64,000 nucleotides of DNA from Imbricaverruca yamaguchii. Lineage: Eukaryota > Arthropoda > Thecostraca > Neoverrucidae. Shown piece by piece: positions 33,376 to 44,018 of the stretch (position 1 is the first letter of the stretch; the number at the start of each line of letters is the position of its first letter). Made by a program: the position numbers and the translations under genes. The stretch lies in NCBI GenBank assembly GCA_034440575.1, contig JAOTOL010001096.1, positions 202,080 through 266,079 of the forward strand, in the 5' to 3' direction. Under the pieces are notes generated by a model that saw nothing but the letters and a program-made list of their open reading frames with translations, was not told the origin of the DNA and did no database searches.

Positions 33376-33879
33376 AGCTCGCGCTGGGGCCACCAAAATT
33401 CGCGTCGGTCCACCAGAATTCGCGCATGGGGTCTCCAAATAAGTACTTCGGGTCCCCGTAAACTCGTTCCGAGGCTCGAAAACTTGCAATAGGAGCTGCC
33501 AAAATGGCGTTGAGGTAACAGCTAAGTACAACGCTTCCCACAAACTCAAATCTGTCCCCCAAAATATCGTGACCCACAATTCCCATCGGTAGTCCCGTCG
33601 AAGCTCCACAAAATTGGCGTTTAGGGTCACACGTAAGAACAGTGTGACCACAAAAACGAAATCGGTATCCGAAAAAAATCAAGCTGGAGCCTTCAAAAAT
33701 AAGAATTGAGTTTGTGGGAAGCGTCGTACTTAGCTGTTGCCCCAACGCCATTTTGGCAGCTCCTATTGCAAGTTTTCGAGCCTAGGAACGAGTTTACGGG
33801 GACCCGAAGTACTTATTTGGAGACCCCATGCGCGAATTCTGGTGGACCGACGCGAATTTTGGTGGCCCCAGCGCGAGCT
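33376..33879. repeat. 170-bp inverted repeat, about 98% identical arms
   Basis: The left arm 33376-33545 and right arm 33710-33879 are reverse complements with about four mismatches, separated by about 164 bp. The arms carry the same 21-bp-periodic CCACCAAAATTCGCG-type repeats as their surroundings. A transcript through it would form a long double-stranded hairpin. It lies inside the hAT-like element. Confidence 0.95.
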
Positions 33880-34639
33880 AAGGAAAGTTAGTCGTAGATT
33901 AGGCCCCTCCACAGGATAATTTAGTTGATCACTAATCATTTCATTTCGATAAGTCTCCTTTGACAAAATTGCGGTCGAAATCCCAGTCGCGTGAATTAAT
34001 TCGTGAAGAATTTGTTATTTTAACTTGTTTGGTAGGTGCCTTGCAACCGAAACCAAATGTTAGAAAAATTCCCAAATTCTTAAGCTTCCGATCAGAAAAC
34101 CAATTCAACGCACTTTGTTGCTACCTTCGCGAAATTATCGTCCTAGGACTGGGAAATGAGCATTTAAGCTTTGCTTAGGGCATCAAGCTGGTGGTAATAA
34201 ATAACAGTAGTGATAAATCTAGCTATGTTCAATTATTCTTGGGGGACATAACGGTGGACTGATCAATGGGAGATGTGTTAAAGATATGCATCAGCCTCGC
34301 TGTAATCTAGAGGCCAGCGGGAAGATTCTTCTGTTCGAAAAAGCATCGAGACGTTGGTTGGTTTTGACACTTAGGTATTTATCTACATATTACTTATTTA
34401 TACCTTGGTATGTCCCAGTTTTCAGCGGAAAAAAATATTGCTTTTGCGTGTTGAGTACATTATGCACCATGCCAAGAACAAACAGTACATTAATATGAAA
34501 TCATGCTTCCCATTCCCGAACCATACTAAGGGCCTAAAAACAATAGGAGGCCCTAACACAATGGAGGCCCCTTTTCGGGGAGCAGGAGGCCCCCTTTTGA
34601 TCTTGCCCCCCCTGGAAGAATTTCTTGGCAACGCCACTG
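33880..34639. other. right part of the hAT-like element
   Basis: Mixed DNA. GGAGGCCC-type words return at 34540-34600, before the GGGGGGG-rich right end. Confidence 0.5.
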
Positions 34640-35186
34640 GTGTCACATGCAGGGACCTTGGAACAGGAGGGGCGTGGACTTATCCCCCACTTTTCAGACC
34701 ATGGGTGGTAAATATATTCCCCCTCTCACACTCCACACCTTCGCCCAGGAGGTCATCTTCTGCGAGGAAGGTTACGAGGCCCGGAGGACCTCGGGGCATC
34801 TGGAAGCATTTCGACACGTAGCTAATGCAATGAGAGATATCTTAGGAAGCTGTGAAAGGAACATAAATATGTAGTCAAAGGTACAGGGGCAGGGCTTTCA
34901 ATGCTAAGCACCATGAGGCCATTTTAACAAAAGCTTGCACCCTCACGGAGGAAGCCCCCCAGCTAGAAAGGAGGCCCCAGCACGGCATAAGAAGCCACAA
35001 AGACGGAAGAGAAGACACCGAGACAGAAGAAGAGCATCTGATATGGCGTAAGAGGCACCAAGACGGGAAAGAAGCCATCAAACCCAAGGATGATTCCCAA
35101 GACGAAATTATAGGTCCCCAAGAAGGAGAAACAGGACCACAATATGAGAGGTGTCCCCCTTTAGATACCGAGTAGACCACCTGCGA
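34640..35186. repeat. target duplication and further GGCCC array fragment
   Basis: GTGTCACA at 34640-34647 is the right duplication of the hAT-like element. From about 34935 to 35150 a decayed 20-21-bp array of the same family reappears (GGAAGCCCCCCAGCTAGAAA, GGAGGCCCCAGCACGGCATA). No gene. Confidence 0.65.
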
Positions 35187-37592
35187 CATCCGCCTCCCCT
35201 ACTCTTGGACCCGTGGCACGATGATTGCTTACATGTACATGCTATTGTGCTGACAAGCATGCATCAATCTTGCTTACTTGTTCAAATTTGTTCGTACTTT
35301 CAATTCCGGGAGAGTTGTGGATACTCTTGCCGGTTAAGTAGAGCTGCAATACGTAGCAGCCTAGAGCCACCACGTCGATCTCATATTGAGAGTCGAGCAG
35401 ACTTTAACTGCATGAGAGCGGCTTTAAGTGCCATAAGATGGGAAGAAGAATTCTCTAATTTAAATGCCTGTGAAATGTGGGAAAAGTTCAAATCTTACTT
35501 GAAGGAAATTCAGATTAGACATGTCCCCCAAAAGCAAAGACGCAAAAGAAGGATAGGAAAGCCAGCATGACTAACACCAGATTCATAAAAGCAATTAAGG
35601 CTAAGAAAGCTGCATTTAGAGTGCTTAATGAAGCTTCAAATATCGTAAATCTAAAGGCGTATCGAAGAGCTCGGGACACTGTGAAGCAAAAGACCAGAGC
35701 AGCAAAGCGACCAAAAGAACTGGATTTAGCTAGGAACTGCAATGGGGAAAGCAAAACGTTTTTTACTTTCTACACGCTGAGTAAAGTTTGTAGCACAATT
35801 GGTCCACTGCAAGTAAATGGGACTGTATTGGGTGAGGATACTGAGATGGTTGAGGAGCTGAGCAAGCAGTCTATATCAGTGCTTACATTGGAAGATATGA
35901 CCAATCTGCCAACCGTACACCATAGTTCAGTGATATGTGATCGGATAAATGATGTTGATTTCACAAGTGATGTTGTTTTCAATCATATCAGGAAAATAAA
36001 GCCATACAAGGCGGCAGGACCTGATGAAATTTATGCTAAGGTATTGCGGGAAGCTGAAAAGGAACTGGCATTTCCACTTAGTATAATATTTTGTAGATCT
36101 GGTTCACAAAATTAAATTCCAACAGATTGGAAAAGGGCAAATGCAGTTCCTATTTTCAAGGAAGGAAAAAAGGGAGAGTTGAAAACCATAGGCCAGTAAG
36201 TCTCACATCCCTAGTCTGCAAGGTACTCGAATCAGTTATCAAGGAAAGAATAGTTAGTTATCTGGAAGGAAACAGATTGATTCAAGATACTCAACATGGG
36301 ATTAGGAAAGGGCAGTCATGAATCACAAATCTCTTGGACTTTTTGAACTTCGACACAGAACAATTTGATCAGGGAAATCAGGTTGATGTAGCATATCTTG
36401 ACTTTAGTAAGGCCTTTGACAAGGTACCCCATACACGATTAATGATACAGCTTCGGGCCCATGGTATTGCAGATAGCATCTTAAAATGGATAGAGTTGTG
36501 GCTTTCAGATAGACAACAAAGAGTGATGCTAAATGGTACAAAGTCATCATGGCAAAATGTTCTTAGTGAAGTCCCCCAGGGGTCAGTACTGGGACCACTA
36601 CTGTTCATTATATTTGTTAATAACATTGAAAGTGGCCTAGGCAGTAAGGTTTTGAAATTTGCGGATGATTTGAAAGTCTTTAGTGCAATAACAGGTCAAA
36701 ATGAGCATATCTCGCCGCAAAATGACTTAGACGAACTTGTGAAGTGGTCCGAAGAATGGCAAATGAAGTTTAATTTCGGTGAGTGCAAAATAATGCATGT
36801 AGGTAAGCAACATATAAAGGCTCCATACTTCATGGGTGGCCAAGTGCTATCAGTCACTCAACAGGTGAAGGATCTAGGTGTTAGTCTAAACACAAAATTG
36901 GAGGCATCAGAACAGACCAAGGAAGCCAGGAAGAAGGCACTGAGAATGCTCGGGGCAATAAATAGGAATGTATCATACAGAAGTGATGAAATTATCAGGA
37001 AGCTTTACTATGCATATGTCAGTCCACATTTAGAATACTGCATCCAAGCTTGGTCTCCTAGCTGTGAAAAAGATTGTTAGCTTTCAGAGAGAGAGAGAGT
37101 ACAAAAGAAGGCTACACAAATGATTAATGGTATATGCAACCTGACATATGAGGAAAGATTGAAGAAATTGAATATGATTTCATTAGATACAAAAGGGTGA
37201 GAGGAGATCTCATCGTGGTCTTTAAATTTGTCTATGGCCTGGAGAAAGGATATCTTTGGGAAATGTTTGAATTTAACAGAAATGAAGCAATCAGAGGTGA
37301 TAAATTCAAAATTAAAGTTAACCACAGCAGGACAAGGCACAGCCTTTCTTCACCAACAGGGCAGTAGAACACTGGAACCAGCTGCCAGAAACCATTGCCA
37401 GTAGCAGTACATTAAACATCTTTAAAAACAGCATAGACAATCATTATAAGAATAGAGGGCTTGCTATTCAGTATATCAGGGAGGGCTGATTGACGGATTT
37501 GGTGGGCGAGTGGTTAAGTGTACAGAGTGTAGCCAAGAAGGGCACTTGTGGCTCATAGTTGCATTAATATTTTATGTCTTTATGTCTTTATG
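35187..37592 (+). mobile_element. CR1-like non-LTR retrotransposon, broken
   Basis: The C-terminal part of the endonuclease/linker region is visible from about 35380 (ALSAIRWEEEF, then KPA with a stop at 35568-35570 where CR1-type proteins have Trp). The reverse transcriptase then follows in two frames: IKPYKAAGPDEIYAKVLREA, DWKRANAVPIFKEGKK (frameshift near 36165), HRPVSLTSLVCKVLESVIKE, LDFSKAFDKVPH with the first catalytic Asp at 36400, VPQGSVLGPLLF, and FADD at 36658-36669. Stops occur at 36113, 36319 and 37078, plus one near 37198 with a frameshift; the C-terminus ends at 37487-37489. The 3' tail is an 8-base repeat of the type TTATGTCT (37570-37592), as expected of CR1-type elements. At least six lesions make it nonfunctional. 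The N-terminal endonuclease domain is missing. Confidence 0.93.
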
Positions 37593-38355
37593 ATTCATAA
37601 CCTACATGGATATCTTCATTCTCCAATAATTATATCACTTGACGTGTCCTTGATGCATTTTGGCCTCCTTTGTCACAAGTTTTAACTGTGTGCTTTTGTT
37701 TTGGTTCCATTTCCACCGTCCCTTTTCGGATCAAAATAATTGGTAGTGACACCAGGAACGAAATTTTCACTTCACGCTCTCCTATCCAGTCTGAGTCGGA
37801 GATAACACTAAAGCAAGCTCCGCACTATCACCGCAGTCCATGCTACTGACCTTCAGATCGTGTTGCCAGAATATCTCAGCGTTCGGACATGCGTCGCGTC
37901 TCAATGTTAGTTACCAGCCTCCCCACATTATCGTAAGTACTAGAAAACCCGGGAGAACAGGCACACCGCCGACCTTAATTATCACTAACCTGGCACATCG
38001 CCGACTATAACTATCACTAACCTCTTGTCCAAAGTGCAATCCAACGCTTCCCATTTGTCCTGGTGCGAATGAGTACCCAATTTACACAGAATGCACGTGT
38101 TATGCACAGCTTACGAATTTTGCCGCCAAGGACAGTATAATCAGTCTCCGAAGTACGAGTATTCATAGTGTCGGAGTGCAAACACAAAAACTATCATCCT
38201 GATATCCGTCGCCAGCAAATTCCAAATAGTGCATTGTTTTAATCTGGAAAGCAAGGTGAAACACACATTCATGCATACCTCCTGCATAAAAGGTACAAAA
38301 AAACATGACTACAGGATACAGGGGAGCCAGTGATTCAGTATCAGACCATACGATT
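37593..38355. other. no recognisable feature
   Basis: Unique-looking DNA between the LINE and SINE-A copy 3. TAACTATCACTAACCT and similar words repeat once near 37980-38020. Confidence 0.4.
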
Positions 38356-38690
38356 GCCGCCCCGATGGCTCAGTTGGTTCGAGCGCTGGCCTGCACTGGT
38401 CTCCCCTGTACTGGCAACACAGGGTTCGAGTCGCTTCGCGCGCTCGCATTTAGCCCCGGCCGGGAGTGTCAGTTGGCAGCTGGCCCGATAAGGCCGGAGA
38501 CAAGCTACCTGGCGGCTGTGTCAGTGCATTGGCGGCACGTTAAACTTCCGGTCTAAATTCTGCCGTTGAGCTGGAGTTCATGGATCAGGTGGTGGGGCCA
38601 GGGTTCACGCAACAAGCTCTGCTTAGCAATAGAACCCTGGTTCCTCATGCCACCCCAGCAACAACTCGGATTAAATTTATGCTAAAAAAA
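38356..38690 (+). mobile_element. SINE-A copy 3
   Basis: The best-preserved copy with 2582: head GCCGCCCCGATGGCTCAGTT, B box GGTTCGAGTC at 38423-38432, the same body, and the end CACCCCAGCAACAACTCGGA. The polymerase III boxes look intact. The 21-bp array begins about 10 bp after its end, and an open frame running from the SINE into that array is an accident of this junction. Confidence 0.92.
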
Positions 38691-38698
38691 GTGTACGA

Positions 38699-39715
38699 GA
38701 CCCAGGAGTGGAGTAGTGACAGTGGCTCGCAGAACAGTAACAGTGGCGCCCAGAGCAGTAACAGTGGGACCCAGAACAGCAACATTGGGGCCCAGAGCAG
38801 TAACAGTGGCGCCCAGAGCAGAAACAGTAGGGCCCGGAGCAATTACAGTGGGGCCCAGAGCAGTAACATTGGGGCTCAGAGCAGTAACAGTGGCGCCCAG
38901 AGCAGTAACAGTTCGGCCCAAAGGAGTAACAGTGAGGCTCAGATCAGTAACAGTAGCACACAGAGCAGTAACAGTGGCGCCCAGAGCAGCAACAGTCAGG
39001 CCCAGAGCAGTAACAGTGGCGCCCAGAGCAGTAACAGTGGGGCCCAGAGCAGTAACAGTGTGGCCCCAGAGGAGTAACAGTGCGGCCCAGAGCAGTAACA
39101 GTGGCACACAGGGCAGTAACAGTGGGGCTCAGAGCAGTAACAGTGGAGCCCAGAGCAGTAACAGTGGCGCCCAAAGCAGTAACAGTGGGGCTCAGAGCAG
39201 AAACAGTGGGCCCGGAGCAATAACAGTGGGCCCAGAGCAGTAACATTGGGGCTCAGAGCAGTAACAGTGGCGCCCAGAGCAGTAACAGTTCGGCCCAAAG
39301 GAGTAACAGTGAGGCTCAGATCAGTAACAGTAGCACACAGAGCAGTAACAGTGGCGCCCAGAGCAGCAACAGTGGCGCCCAGAGCAGCAACAGTGTGGCC
39401 CCAGAGTAGTAACAGTGCGGCGCAGAGCAGTAACAGTGGCACACAGGGCAGTAACAGTGGGGCTCAGAGCAGTAACAGTGGAGCCCAGAGCAGTAACAGT
39501 GGCGCCCAAAGCAGTAACAGTGGGGCTCAGAGCAGTAACAGTGGCGCCCAAAGCAGTAACAGTGGGGCTCAGAGCAGTAACAGTGCGGCTCAGAGCAGTA
39601 ACAGTGGCGCCCAGAGCAGTAACAGTGGGGCCCAGAGCAGTAACAGTGGAGCCCAAAGCAGTAACAGTGGGGTTCAGAGCAGTGACAGCGGCGCCCAGAG
39701 CAGTGACAACGTCAG
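38699..39715. repeat. 21-bp array GGCCCAGAGCAGTAACAGTG
   Basis: About 48 units of the type GGGGCCCAGAGCAGTAACAG(T). Because 21 is seven codons, the plus strand encodes Ala-Gln-Ser-Ser-Asn-Ser-Gly repeats (frames 38580-39077 and 39246-39731), but other frames and the minus strand (Thr-Val-Thr-Ala-Leu-Gly-Ala) are open as well. Single-base indels near 39068, 39212 and 39408 shift the frame, and there is no start, signal peptide or other domain. A segment near 38830-39075 recurs at 39210-39405. The core GGGGCCCAGA is the same as in the arrays at 30.6, 42.9 and 58.9 kb. Confidence 0.96.
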
Positions 39716-40547
39716 ATCGGTTGTGCCGTGAGCTGTTGGTCGCGGTGTGGATCCCATTACAGTGCCGATGCGGAACAGGGTATGATATGCATGAGTCTCC
39801 ACCCATGCTGAGCGTGGTTACATTTGGTGTGGCAAATGATACCATTATTTCCAGTCAATACCCGTCAGTCCGATGTTAAACATCAGCAACATTGATGCCA
39901 TATAGGCCACATTGCCCCATGACATTATTTACTCATGGTGGCGTGACTGGCTGGAATAGACCAATGGAGGCGAACATGACAAATATAGATTGGTTGAAAG
40001 GTACTGGAAATAGCTACGCGTGTTGAAACATGGGGGTAGGGGGCGGGCGGGTAGGGAATCATGTCCAGCAATAGTCTCAGAACTTAACCATTGACATAAG
40101 AGCGCTAGCGGGAAAGAATTGGCCCAAAGATCGGTTTGTCTCCGCAGCCAGTTTCTGGGCCACACCTACGCGTATGTGCTGGAGAGAAGTTAAAAGGCAT
40201 GCATACCCATCATGATAGCAACGTTATCTACATCCCAAGAGGCGACAAAAATCATTGTCACCGCAAAGTAACACGTGTCATGCCTCATGATGAAGGAAAC
40301 ATAAGGTTCATGTTAGTTAAAAACAAATAAAACATTTATAGCGAAGCAACTCAGAGAAACTTGGTGACCATTATATTATTTCACTATCAGCGCAATCAGA
40401 AGCTTTTCAAACTCATCCCAAGCCCAAACAAGTGTTAGAGCTCATCCGGATGATTCCCTCTATAACGAATATCTCATGTATGCACCGGAGCTACCTGGGG
40501 CGATACACTCCGGAAAAAATGTCATGAGCAGTAAAACTGAGTACGTG
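39716..40547. other. no recognisable feature
   Basis: No gene or repeat I can support. Confidence 0.4.
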
Positions 40548-40557
40548 CTCGATGGTC

Positions 40558-40726
40558 GGTTGGTTGGTTGGTTATTGGTTTTACGACACGTCGACCGTAG
40601 AGTCATGTAGCGTGGCCAACCTCTCACGCCGATTGGTCGCGGGCGAAGAGTAGCGTCAGGTGAGACTCGAAACCACGACCTTTAGATTGTGAAACGAGCG
40701 ATTTACCCCTAGAGTACTCGACCCCC
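40558..40726 (-). mobile_element. SINE-B copy with TTTCACAATC anticodon arm
   Basis: On the minus strand: head GAGTACTCTAGGGGTAAATC, loop region TTTCACAATCTAAAGG, degenerate B box GGTTTCGAGTC, body CCAATCGGCGTGAGAGGTTG, tail GTCGTAAAACCAATAACC followed by AACC repeats. CTCGATGGTC (40548-40557) and CTCGATGGGTC (40727-40737) flank it as a 10-11-bp target duplication. Confidence 0.92.
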
Positions 40727-40737
40727 CTCGATGGGTC

Positions 40738-41319
40738 TTGACGGATGTTCTAGTCAAATGTCGATTTGATGTGGTTAACACATCAGCTGAGCAACAAGAA
40801 GCGATGCTGCTGAACAAAACGGATTGTTACTGAGAAAGCTATTTGTGGAGCACCCATAAATCTACACTTATTGCTCTGGGGGTAGTGTACGATTCCATTT
40901 GATCGATATTTTGTTGGTTAGTTTCCAGTAGAATGGCTACCTGTGTCGCTATGTGAAATTTATTGCGGGAAAAACAACCTTTTTGATGGCCAGAGTTTCC
41001 TCGAACATCATTTGTTTGCCTAGTTTACGTTCTAGACCTAATGGTTAAGCTTCGATCTGATGGGAGGATGGGGAAATGAATGATTGAGTGGCCAGTGCTC
41101 CCCTCTCTCAGCAGTGACGCGAACAAGATGTTCAAACAAGTTAGGCTCAACCAGTTAACATGTGATGATATGCAGCTTCCGGCGCACTTCGTGGGACGAA
41201 AATTTAAGGATTTACGTGGTGAAAATGTCAAAATTTCTCGTATAATCTAGTGTATCTTTGGGTGGTAAGGAGGAGGGGTCGGCCCCGACCGCCCTTTGGC
41301 TGCGCCCCTACCTCCAATG
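40738..41319. other. no recognisable feature
   Basis: Spacer. GGTCGGCCCCGACC near 41279 is a short palindrome, and GGCTGCGCCCCT follows it. No gene. Confidence 0.4.
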
Positions 41320-42277
41320 TATAAAGGGACACCGTGGATACAGCTCACCTGTCGGAGCTAGGTGGTGCCACCACTCGATTGTTCCCTAGCGCCATCTGTT
41401 AAGTTGTAGTTGATATAAAGCTCGTAAGAGGGCTCAATATTCCATGGATGGAGTTCTTAGCGAAGGATAAAGGACTGTGCTGCACCTTAACCACGATTCG
41501 GAAGTCAATGCATAGCCAAGGTGGAGGTTTCGTAGAATTATTGGTACTGCTAACATGTGATTCAACTACATTTCTTTCATATAACGACGTGGGCTAGATG
41601 CAAATTCGGGAAAATTAGTAGCGTTGACTTGGCATAACCAAAGTTATAGGCGTTTGCGTCATTGAAGGAGGCCTTACTTTGGAACATAGAGTACTTTGAA
41701 GTATAGAGCAACATTTGGCTTTTCTTTAAAACGAACTCGTTGCTCTCTCCAATTTATGAACTAACATCAATATTCGATGACCAGCATAAAAGGCAATCAA
41801 AATATTGGTATGTATGGCAACACCAATATTTTGACTGGTGTTGCATAGACAATACCGAAGGTGCTCGAGCCTCTACTCCTGTGCATAGCTGCAGACCCTC
41901 GAGAACTACTACGGATGGACGCAGCTCACATTTCTTTGCTTCAAAGCTATTCGAATTGTGGTGCTGGTGTGTCTGACATCTGACTTTGCCCTCTAACCAG
42001 GCTTCTTGTATCCTGAACTTTTCTTGCCCCCTTGCGGCAGCGATACAGCGGGAGAGGGCCTAGTTGGGAAGCCTGCTATATTGTTTCTTGTTTTGACTTT
42101 TCGTCGGTGGGGGGGGAGGCTTGTTGAGGGAAAGGGCACCGAAATCTGTCCAAAGAATATCAAGCCCTCTTACCAGCTGTATCTGAACTACAAGTTAGCA
42201 GATGGCGCTAAAGAATCGTTGAATGGTGGCGCCACCTAGCACTGGCAGGTAAGCTGTACTCGGGGGTGTCGCTGTAT
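41320..42277. mobile_element. inverted-repeat element, about 120-bp arms
   Basis: The left arm 41320-41440 and right arm 42158-42277 are reverse complements at roughly 80% identity, sharing GCGCCATCTG, GTAAGAGGGCT, CTAGGTGG and CAGCT..ACCTG. The central 720 bp shows no protein domain. The structure fits an old foldback or MITE-type element, though I see no clean target duplication. Confidence 0.7.
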
Positions 42278-42465
42278 ATCCACTTATGTTTGCACTAAGA
42301 GGGTGACTGGTTCTCTCATTTCATTAATTTGCCACCCCTCCCTCCCCCCTCCACAAAAAAAGTATGGCGTGGACTAGATGTTCTATGCGTATTACCTTTC
42401 ACCAGGGTGTAATACATGACCTACACATTTTTTATGCAATCGCAGCTGTGAGTGTATATTAGCAA

Positions 42466-42490
42466 GGCCAGCAGCAGCATGCTGCTGGCC
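42466..42490. repeat. 11-bp hairpin GGCCAGCAGCA
   Basis: GGCCAGCAGCA and TGCTGCTGGCC pair exactly around a 3-base loop, and further CTGCTG words follow. Small. Confidence 0.7.
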
Positions 42491-42847
42491 GCAGGCCATC
42501 TGCTGGTGCTAGCTGCAGCAATCTCTGCTGCGCGAACGATAGTAGCGGACGGGACAATCTGAGTAGCCTGGGTCCGACCAGAAGTCATGGGACAAGCTTC
42601 TGTACTGGGATTATCGATTACGTTGTCAATGTAGCACGTGCAGGAAGATAAGTATGCCTGTCTTCAGCTGTACGTACGTGACATGCATGCCAAGGATATA
42701 CGCCTTGTCATAAAACAAAATATTTCCTTTGTACCAAACCAGATTGCCATGAATTTGAGCTTGTTGCACCTACCAGAATATTGTCACCAGACTAGTGTTC
42801 CGGGCAATCGCGGATCCAACAGAATTCCAAACAGAAGACAGGAGGGG

Positions 42848-43965
42848 CAGTAGCGTAGTCAAGGGGCGGGGTGAAGAGGGCCCCCTGGAGGATCGGAGGG
42901 GACCCCAGGCGACCGACTTGAAGGGCTCCGGTGACTTCAAGGCGCCGGTGCAAGGGACGCTTTGCAGGGCCCACGACAGCTCCTAGATAGACGTAAAGGG
43001 CCCCTGGACAGATAAATGGGGACTGACGGAATGAGTTCCAGGTCGATGAAGAGTCAGTGGAGAGTGTCATCGTGAAGATATTGAGGGCCCATGGCTGGGC
43101 CAATGTAAGAAGGGATTCTAGATCGACGGAGAGATAGACGGATCGTTGAAAGGGCCACAGAGCTGACGATAGGGCCCCGGACAAATATAAAAAGCTCTTG
43201 GGCTACCGGCGGAACCCAAGCCGAAAAATGGGCCACTGGCCTGATGGATGGGCCCAAGCCTTTGACAATGGTCCTCCGGTTTACCAGAAAGAGCCCTGGG
43301 TTATCAAAGAAGGCTCCCGAGACGACTGAGGAGACCCTAGTTGCCGGGGGGAACCTCAGGTCGTCAGAAAGGACGCTTGGGCCGACGGATTGGGCCAGAA
43401 CCGTACAAGGGCCTCTGATAGATTGGCTCAATCTGTTGAAAAAGGGCCTCCGGACTGAGGGAGGAAGAAGGGCCCTACATCGACGTAGAGGACCGTTATC
43501 TGCGAGAGGATCCCTGAGCGTTGGAGAGGGCCCGAAACCTGTATGAAGGACCCCCTAGGACGATGGGGGCAGAAACCGCACCCTTCCATGATAGAAGGCC
43601 CAAGCTTTTGAAAAAGGGGACGCCGGACAGACAGAAAGTGTGCTGACCCGTGAAAGAGAGTCTCTGAGCCGACAGAGGGGGACCTTGACCGGACGTGCAA
43701 GGTGAGCCAAAGCCAGGGTTGGCTTTGGCTCACGATGATGGAGAGGGGCTCAGAGCTGACAGCAGGCCTCATGCAGATAAAGAGAACCTCGAGCTGCGGC
43801 GGAAACGATCCGGGCCGAAGCAGAGGGTTCCCGGTTCTGCGTAGAGGGCCTTTAAGCCCACAAAGGGGCTCCGGGTTGGTAAAAAGCAGTTTTGTTTTTA
43901 AGGCGTTTTCCGGGCACCCGCCCCCAAGCGAATCTAATGGGGTCTTCAAGTCCTGAGCGTCAAAG
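42848..43965. repeat. decayed 20-22-bp GGGCCCC array, first part
   Basis: Starts CAGTAGCGTAGTCAAGGGGC, which resembles the CAGTGGCGTAGCCA-type end of hAT-like elements. A word close to GAGGGCCCCTGGACGACG then recurs every 19-22 bases for 1.1 kb with a variable second half. The plus strand is purine-rich, as in the 30.6-kb array. Both strands carry open frames of about 100-170 codons, which are compositional. Confidence 0.8.
43702..43733. repeat. perfect 14-bp hairpin inside the array
   Basis: GTGAGCCAAAGCCA (43702-43715) and TGGCTTTGGCTCAC (43720-43733) are exactly complementary around GGGT. Confidence 0.95.
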
Positions 43966-44018
43966 ATATAACCGGGGACAAACTTAAATGCATCTAACAG
44001 CTTGTGTGGAAAGTGCCC
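43966..44018. other. short spacer before TTAA element
   Basis: Array-like words fade here; the TTAA element begins at 44019. Confidence 0.4.

Larger units (their letters stand above)
30496..34639. mobile_element. hAT-like nonautonomous element filled with GGCCC repeats
   Basis: The left end CAGGGGCGTCGCCA and the right end (read inverted) CAGTGGCGTTGCCA form 14-bp inverted termini with two mismatches. The exact 8-bp duplication GTGTCACA flanks the whole (30488-30495, 34640-34647). CAG-starting ends and an 8-bp duplication are the hallmark of the hAT superfamily. No transposase frame exists in the 4.1-kb body. The body is a degenerate 20-21-bp tandem repeat of the type GAGGCCCCCAGGACGAAAAG, very regular at 30590-31090 and decayed further on. 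A second left-end-like module at 31293 (CAGGGACGTCGCTACCAGG) shows the element is a partial head-to-tail duplicate. Confidence 0.8.

Noticed and set aside
42795..43956. Frames of 84-173 codons across the 42.8-kb array
   Set aside because: Both strands are open and the sequence is a decayed 20-22-bp repeat; no domain.
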